From NCBI GenBank assembly GCA_003024985.2, contig PXIH01S0064429.1: a stretch of 10,127 nt of DNA; one strand, written 5' to 3'. The position numbers were made by a program, and so were the translations under genes. A model generated the notes under the pieces. The model had not been told where the DNA came from, did not search any database, and saw nothing but the letters and a program-made list of their open reading frames with translations. The stretch comes from Euperipatoides rowelli. Its lineage: Eukaryota; Onychophora; Udeonychophora; Euonychophora; Peripatopsidae. Shown in pieces: positions 7,483 to 10,127 of the stretch (positions within the stretch are counted from its first letter, which is position 1; each line of letters starts with the position of its first letter).

Positions 7483-8475
7483 ATGGTTATAAATATTTCG
7501 TTTTGGCAAAGTGACATAAATTCTACACATTTTGAAAATATTAATGTAGAGTCTGATAGTGTTTTTGCTATATATTGTGTTTTGTGTATTATTGGAATGA
7601 TGGGTAATATGCTAAATCTTTTGTTATTTTCACATAAAACGATGACAGCCATTTCTTATCTTTACATGAAAGCAAACTCGTTAAATTAATTTATTTTCAT
7701 GTCTGTCCACATGACGGCCACAATACATACACATATTCTATATTTGCATTCTAACTACATGTTCTCTTCTGTGATCTCTCATTTCTTTACATCGTATTTG
7801 CCTCTCACATGTCTGAGTGTGAGTGATTATTTTATTTTGATCATATCTATTGAGCGATATGTTTCTATTGTATTTCCAATGTATGCCAAAAAGATTCAAA
7901 GCCAAAAGGTAGCTATTATATCCAGTGTACTAATTTATCTAGTTAATTATGTTGTCGCTCTACCTCTTCTATTTAATTATTATATTTTACCAATTCATAC
8001 AGACAATGGAATATTATATGAGATAATGGAAAACGTAGTTTATTTTGAAAGGAAAGAAATTAAACTTTATAATTACATGAGACAGTTACTTTTCAGAATA
8101 TTCCCAAATACCCTAATGTCTATTTTAAATATTATAACTGTTTATCAATTGTACAAAAGACAGAAAAGAAGGAAAACCATGCAAGTAACTCAGAATGATC
8201 AGAAACAGCATGATGAAAATCAATTACTTATACTGTTCATTATTACTGTAATCATGTTATTTACAGCTACAATAATTGAATCGATATTCTATTATGTCCG
8301 ATATATTGCTGCAGATATCGATTATGGAAGGAAGCTATTTAGCATTGTATTGTTTGCTGATAAAATATGTTATGGATGGTCTTTTTATTTATATATGATA
8401 TTCAGTTCAAAAATGAGAAAGACTTTTATACTTCTATTCACTTCAAACATAAAAATAATTCCAGAGAATTTTTAA
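7483..8475 (+). pseudogene. Class A (rhodopsin-like) GPCR, single exon, with one premature stop
   Basis: The frame stays open from ATG 7483 to TAA 8473 except for one TAA at 7687-7689. Counting that codon it has 330 residues, normal for the class. The N-terminus is short with N-glycosylation sites at N4 (NIS) and N13 (NST). TM1 is about residues 27-49 and has the GN signature (N42). TM2 begins near 63 and is cut by the stop at 69. TM3 ends in SIERYVSI, the E/DRY box (ERY at 7852-7860). TM4 is about 142-168. TM5 is about 199-225, with its proline at 208. A basic third loop (KRQKRRK) follows, then TM6 about 247-272 and TM7 about 283-307. SFYLY (8380-8394) replaces NPxxY, and the tail begins SSKMRKTF, helix-8-like. 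Several usual residues are missing: the TM3 and second-loop cysteines, the TM4 Trp and the TM6 Pro. The style resembles FMRFamide-receptor-like or chemosensory receptors of lophotrochozoans. The ligand is unknown. Confidence 0.85.
7687..7689 (+). other. In-frame premature TAA in the GPCR, at the expected TM2 aspartate
   Basis: The frame is unbroken on both sides, so this is a point lesion, not a frameshift. Aligned by eye with the usual class A TM2 pattern (K-A-L-A-x-S-D-x-I-F), the local residues K-A-N-S-L-N-stop-F-I-F place the stop exactly on Asp2.50. GAT or GAC to TAA needs at least two changes. Translation ending here would give a 68-residue product with only TM1. Restart at Met (7699) would give a six-helix product lacking TM1. 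Confidence 0.8.
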
Positions 8476-8648
8476 AGCATAAAATCCCCAACAGTTAACT
8501 TCAAAAGCAATGGAGAGATTTAAAACATTTTATTTGAAAGTAATTTTCCTTAAAGAACAAAGTTCTAACAAACATTTGTGTAAAGAAATCTAGAATATAT
8601 GCAATAATGGACATGTAATGACATCTACTTCATTTGAGAATATGCATT

Positions 8649-8654
8649 AATAAA
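8649..8654 (+). terminator. Candidate polyadenylation signal for the GPCR, proximal
   Basis: AATAAA lies 174 bp after the stop codon, with a T/GT-rich stretch (TTTATTTGTTTC) shortly downstream as expected for cleavage factors. In AT-rich DNA the hexamer also occurs by chance, but its position suits a compact 3' untranslated region. Confidence 0.45.
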
Positions 8655-8698
8655 TTTATAAAGTTTATTTGTTTCAAGATATTCAGTAGTTCCAATGT

Positions 8699-8704
8699 AA
8701 TAAA
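8699..8704 (+). terminator. Candidate polyadenylation signal for the GPCR, distal
   Basis: A second AATAAA is found 50 bp after the first. It lies immediately at the left edge of the foldback element starting at 8707, so the insertion may have separated the signal from its original downstream element. Confidence 0.35.
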
Positions 8705-8725
8705 ACCCTCCCATATTTCCCGCAT

Positions 8726-9047
8726 CCCTGGTTTGGCGCTAGTGAAGCAGGGCATGTCATAATGTTGTCTTTCAATAGCCTATACCTTACCATTTTCTGT
8801 AACCATCATTACGTGCAACAGGTGTGCCCTATACATTCATTATTGAATCATTTATCCAAAACATCGCCAAGCAGAAACACATCCACTGGTTTAGCGCTAG
8901 TGAAGCAGGGCATGTCATAGTGTTATCTTCCAATAGCCTATGCGTTACCATTTTCTGTAACCATCATGACATGCACAGATGCGCCCCATACATTCATTAT
9001 TGAATCATTTATCCAAAACATCGCAAATCTGTCATTGCCAAGCAGAA
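8726..9047 (+). repeat. Left-arm tandem units (two copies)
   Basis: Both units run CTGGTTT(G/A)GCGCTAGTGAAG, then CAGGGCATGTCAT, ACCATTTTCTGTAACCATCA, CATTCATTATTGAATCATTT, ATCCAAAACATCGC and CCAAGCAGAA. The first unit lacks an AAATCTGTCATTG segment that is present in the second and in the right arm, so it carries a 13-bp deletion. Confidence 0.85.
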
Positions 9048-9179
9048 GTCTTTTTTTGTATCCATTTCATGCTTTATTGATATGCTGCTGTTTTTGGACT
9101 GAAAAACCATATTATTATGGGTTATAAATTTCAATGCCACAGGTTAGGCATTAAAACACAAACCACCTGGAGCATTACG

Positions 9180-9293
9180 ATGCCAGAATCTGTCAATACT
9201 GCAAAACAGTCTATTGTGCAATTGCTCAAACATAAAGCTCATAAATATGCTTTTGCTTTGGGGTTGTCTGATATAACTGTGAGGAGAATTTAA
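9180..9293 (+). pseudogene. Short remnant resembling the N-terminal helix-turn-helix of a Tc1/mariner transposase
   Basis: A 37-codon frame from ATG to TAA sits almost exactly in the loop between the inverted arms. Its sequence (MPESVNTAKQSIVQLL... ALGLSDITVRRI) follows the family's N-terminal pattern: a start like 'MP', then 'KR..IV.LL', then 'LG.S..TV.RI'. That pattern is the first DNA-binding helix-turn-helix of Tc1/mariner transposases. In the same frame after the stop, FQSGTVVFQQD (9339-9371) recalls the 'FQQDN' segment around the second catalytic Asp, as if an internal deletion joined both ends of the gene. That second match is weak, because it lies in arm sequence. It could also be chance, since only about 30 residues are informative. 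Confidence 0.45.
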
Positions 9294-9377
9294 TGCCAAC
9301 CTGTGGCCTTGAAATTTACAGCCCATATCAATATGTTGTTTCAGTCTGGAACAGTCGTATTTCAACAAGATACAGTT

Positions 9378-9866
9378 TTCTGCTTGGCAATGACAGATTG
9401 GTGATGTTTTGGATAAATGATTCAATAACGAATGCACTGGGCACACACGTGCAATACATGATGGTTACAGAAAAACATAAAGCATAGGTATTAGAAGACA
9501 CCCCTATGACATGCCCTTCTTCCTTGGCACCAAACCAGTGGTTATTTTTCTGCTTGGCAATAACAGATTGATGATGTATTTGGATAAATGATTCAATAAC
9601 GAATGCATAGGACACAAGTGCAAGACATGATAGTTATAGAAAATGTAAAGGCATAGGGTATTGAAAAGACACCACTATGACACACCCTACTTCACTAGAG
9701 CCAATCCAGTGTTTGTGTTTCTGCTTGAAAATAACAGATTGTGATGTATTTGGTTGAATGGCTTAATAAAGTATGCACACACATGCACGACATAATGGTT
9801 ACAGAAATGGGAAGACATGGTGCCTGGCTTCACTGGCGCCAAACCAGTGGATGTGGGAAATGTGGA
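9378..9866 (-). repeat. Right-arm tandem units (three copies, inverted relative to the left arm)
   Basis: Units begin TTCTGCTTG(G/A)(C/A)AATAACAGATTG-like and run through GGATAAATGATTCAATAACG, a GGTTACAGAAA segment, ATGACA(T/C)(G/A)CCCT and CCA(A/-)(A/T)CCAGTG. Starts at 9381, 9551 and 9722 give periods of 170 and 171 bp. The outermost unit has lost about 20 bp in its middle but keeps CACTGGCGCCAAACCAGTGG, the best match to the left end. Short open frames across this region are shadows of the repeat. Confidence 0.85.
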
Positions 9867-9868
9867 AG

Positions 9869-10127
9869 ATTTTGTGGCCTAACCCTGTATATGAAAATTA
9901 ATTTTAAAAAATGTTCTCTAATAAGCAATTGTTAAATCAAATATTGGTTTGTAAATATTGGTAACTAGAATAGATCAATAGATATTTAATTCATTTCTCA
10001 CAAAATAAGTATTACTGAGTTGTAGGCTTCTTCTACTATTTTTTTGAAATGTTATTTTATGAATAATTTACTGTCTTGTGTTTTTTGCTTCCAATTTGTT
10101 TTTGAGTGTTTTTTTTTTGTGTGTGTT
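9869..10127. other. AT-rich stretch without a gene, ending in a T/GT run
   Basis: Stops occur in every frame and there is no recognisable motif. The window closes in TTTTTTTTTGTGTGTGTT, simple sequence. Confidence 0.55.

Larger units (their letters stand above)
8707..9868. mobile_element. Foldback-type element with tandem-unit inverted arms
   Basis: The left end (CCTCCCATATTTCCCGCATC then CCTGGTTTGGCGC) and the reverse complement of the right end (CTTCCACATTTCCCACATCC then ACTGGTTTGGCGC) match closely. Inside, each arm is built of imperfect tandem units of about 160-170 bp. Two units are on the left (8726-8880 and 8884-9047, period 158) and three in inverse orientation on the right (9378-9546, 9549-9718, 9719-9866, period about 170). 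The inner arms (about 9090-9155 and 9289-9350) also pair (TAATGCC...AACCTGTGG...TTGAAATTTA), leaving a loop of about 130 bp. Long inverted arms made of internal repeats are typical of Foldback-like DNA transposons. No complete transposase is present, so it is non-autonomous. A target duplication is not evident. Confidence 0.75.

Noticed and set aside
7470-7652. 60-codon minus-strand frame over the GPCR start
   Set aside because: Antisense shadow of the receptor N-terminus and TM1.
7687-7689. Alternative genetic code in which TAA is sense
   Set aside because: The same receptor frame ends with TAA after helix 8 at a normal family length, and another TAA closes the frame just upstream of the start, so TAA acts as a stop here.
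9144-9935. Several 64-100-codon frames on both strands
   Set aside because: They run across the foldback arms; repeated words such as VIESFIQ come from the tandem units, and frames do not continue between units.

Overview
This is eukaryotic, strongly AT-rich, repeat-dense DNA, probably from an invertebrate animal. A lophotrochozoan such as a gastropod snail is my best guess, from the style of the GPCR and the mix of mobile elements, but I cannot prove it from one window. No bacterial operon, rRNA, tRNA or CRISPR array is visible. Most of the window is transposon debris and tandem repeats. One gene-like locus stands out: a single-exon class A (rhodopsin-like) GPCR at 7483-8475, open over about 330 codons except for one in-frame TAA.

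Layout. 1-540: AT-rich, no gene seen. About 560-1150 (minus strand): decayed C-terminal part of an RTE-like non-LTR reverse transcriptase. 1431-2310: an array of 55-bp units, each with a short TTAA-bounded palindrome (CCGTCA/TGACGG), interleaved with copies of a longer GC-richer block that folds into a hairpin. 2342-2984: broken C-terminal half of a piggyBac-type transposase, including its cysteine-rich tail. 3099-3122: a motif like the upstream palindromes. 3138-4200: nested repeats (pyrimidine-rich blocks, decamer ACCTAAGAAT arrays, a linker), with one decamer block inverted to make a large palindrome centred at 3887. About 4201-4270: one more copy of the hairpin block. 4271-5520: plain AT-rich DNA. 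5525-5578: what looks like two hAT-type transposon ends nearly abutting. 5579-6306: nothing recognised. 6307-6966: a 16-bp minisatellite.

7240-8704: the GPCR locus. It has a good 3' splice site at 7264, a 218-nt leader with no ATG, the coding exon, and two AATAAA signals. The premature stop falls where the conserved TM2 aspartate is expected, so the copy is probably a young pseudogene or a null allele. 8707-9868: a foldback element with imperfect tandem units in inverted arms (two left, three right). Its roughly 130-bp loop encodes a 37-residue piece resembling the N-terminal helix-turn-helix of a Tc1/mariner transposase. 9869-10127: AT-rich, no gene.

The genes do not form a working pathway. 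The window is best read as a GPCR copy sitting among decayed class I and class II transposons. No clearly new biological system is demonstrated. The most interesting structures are the foldback element, the palindrome array next to the piggyBac remnant, and the position of the GPCR stop codon.
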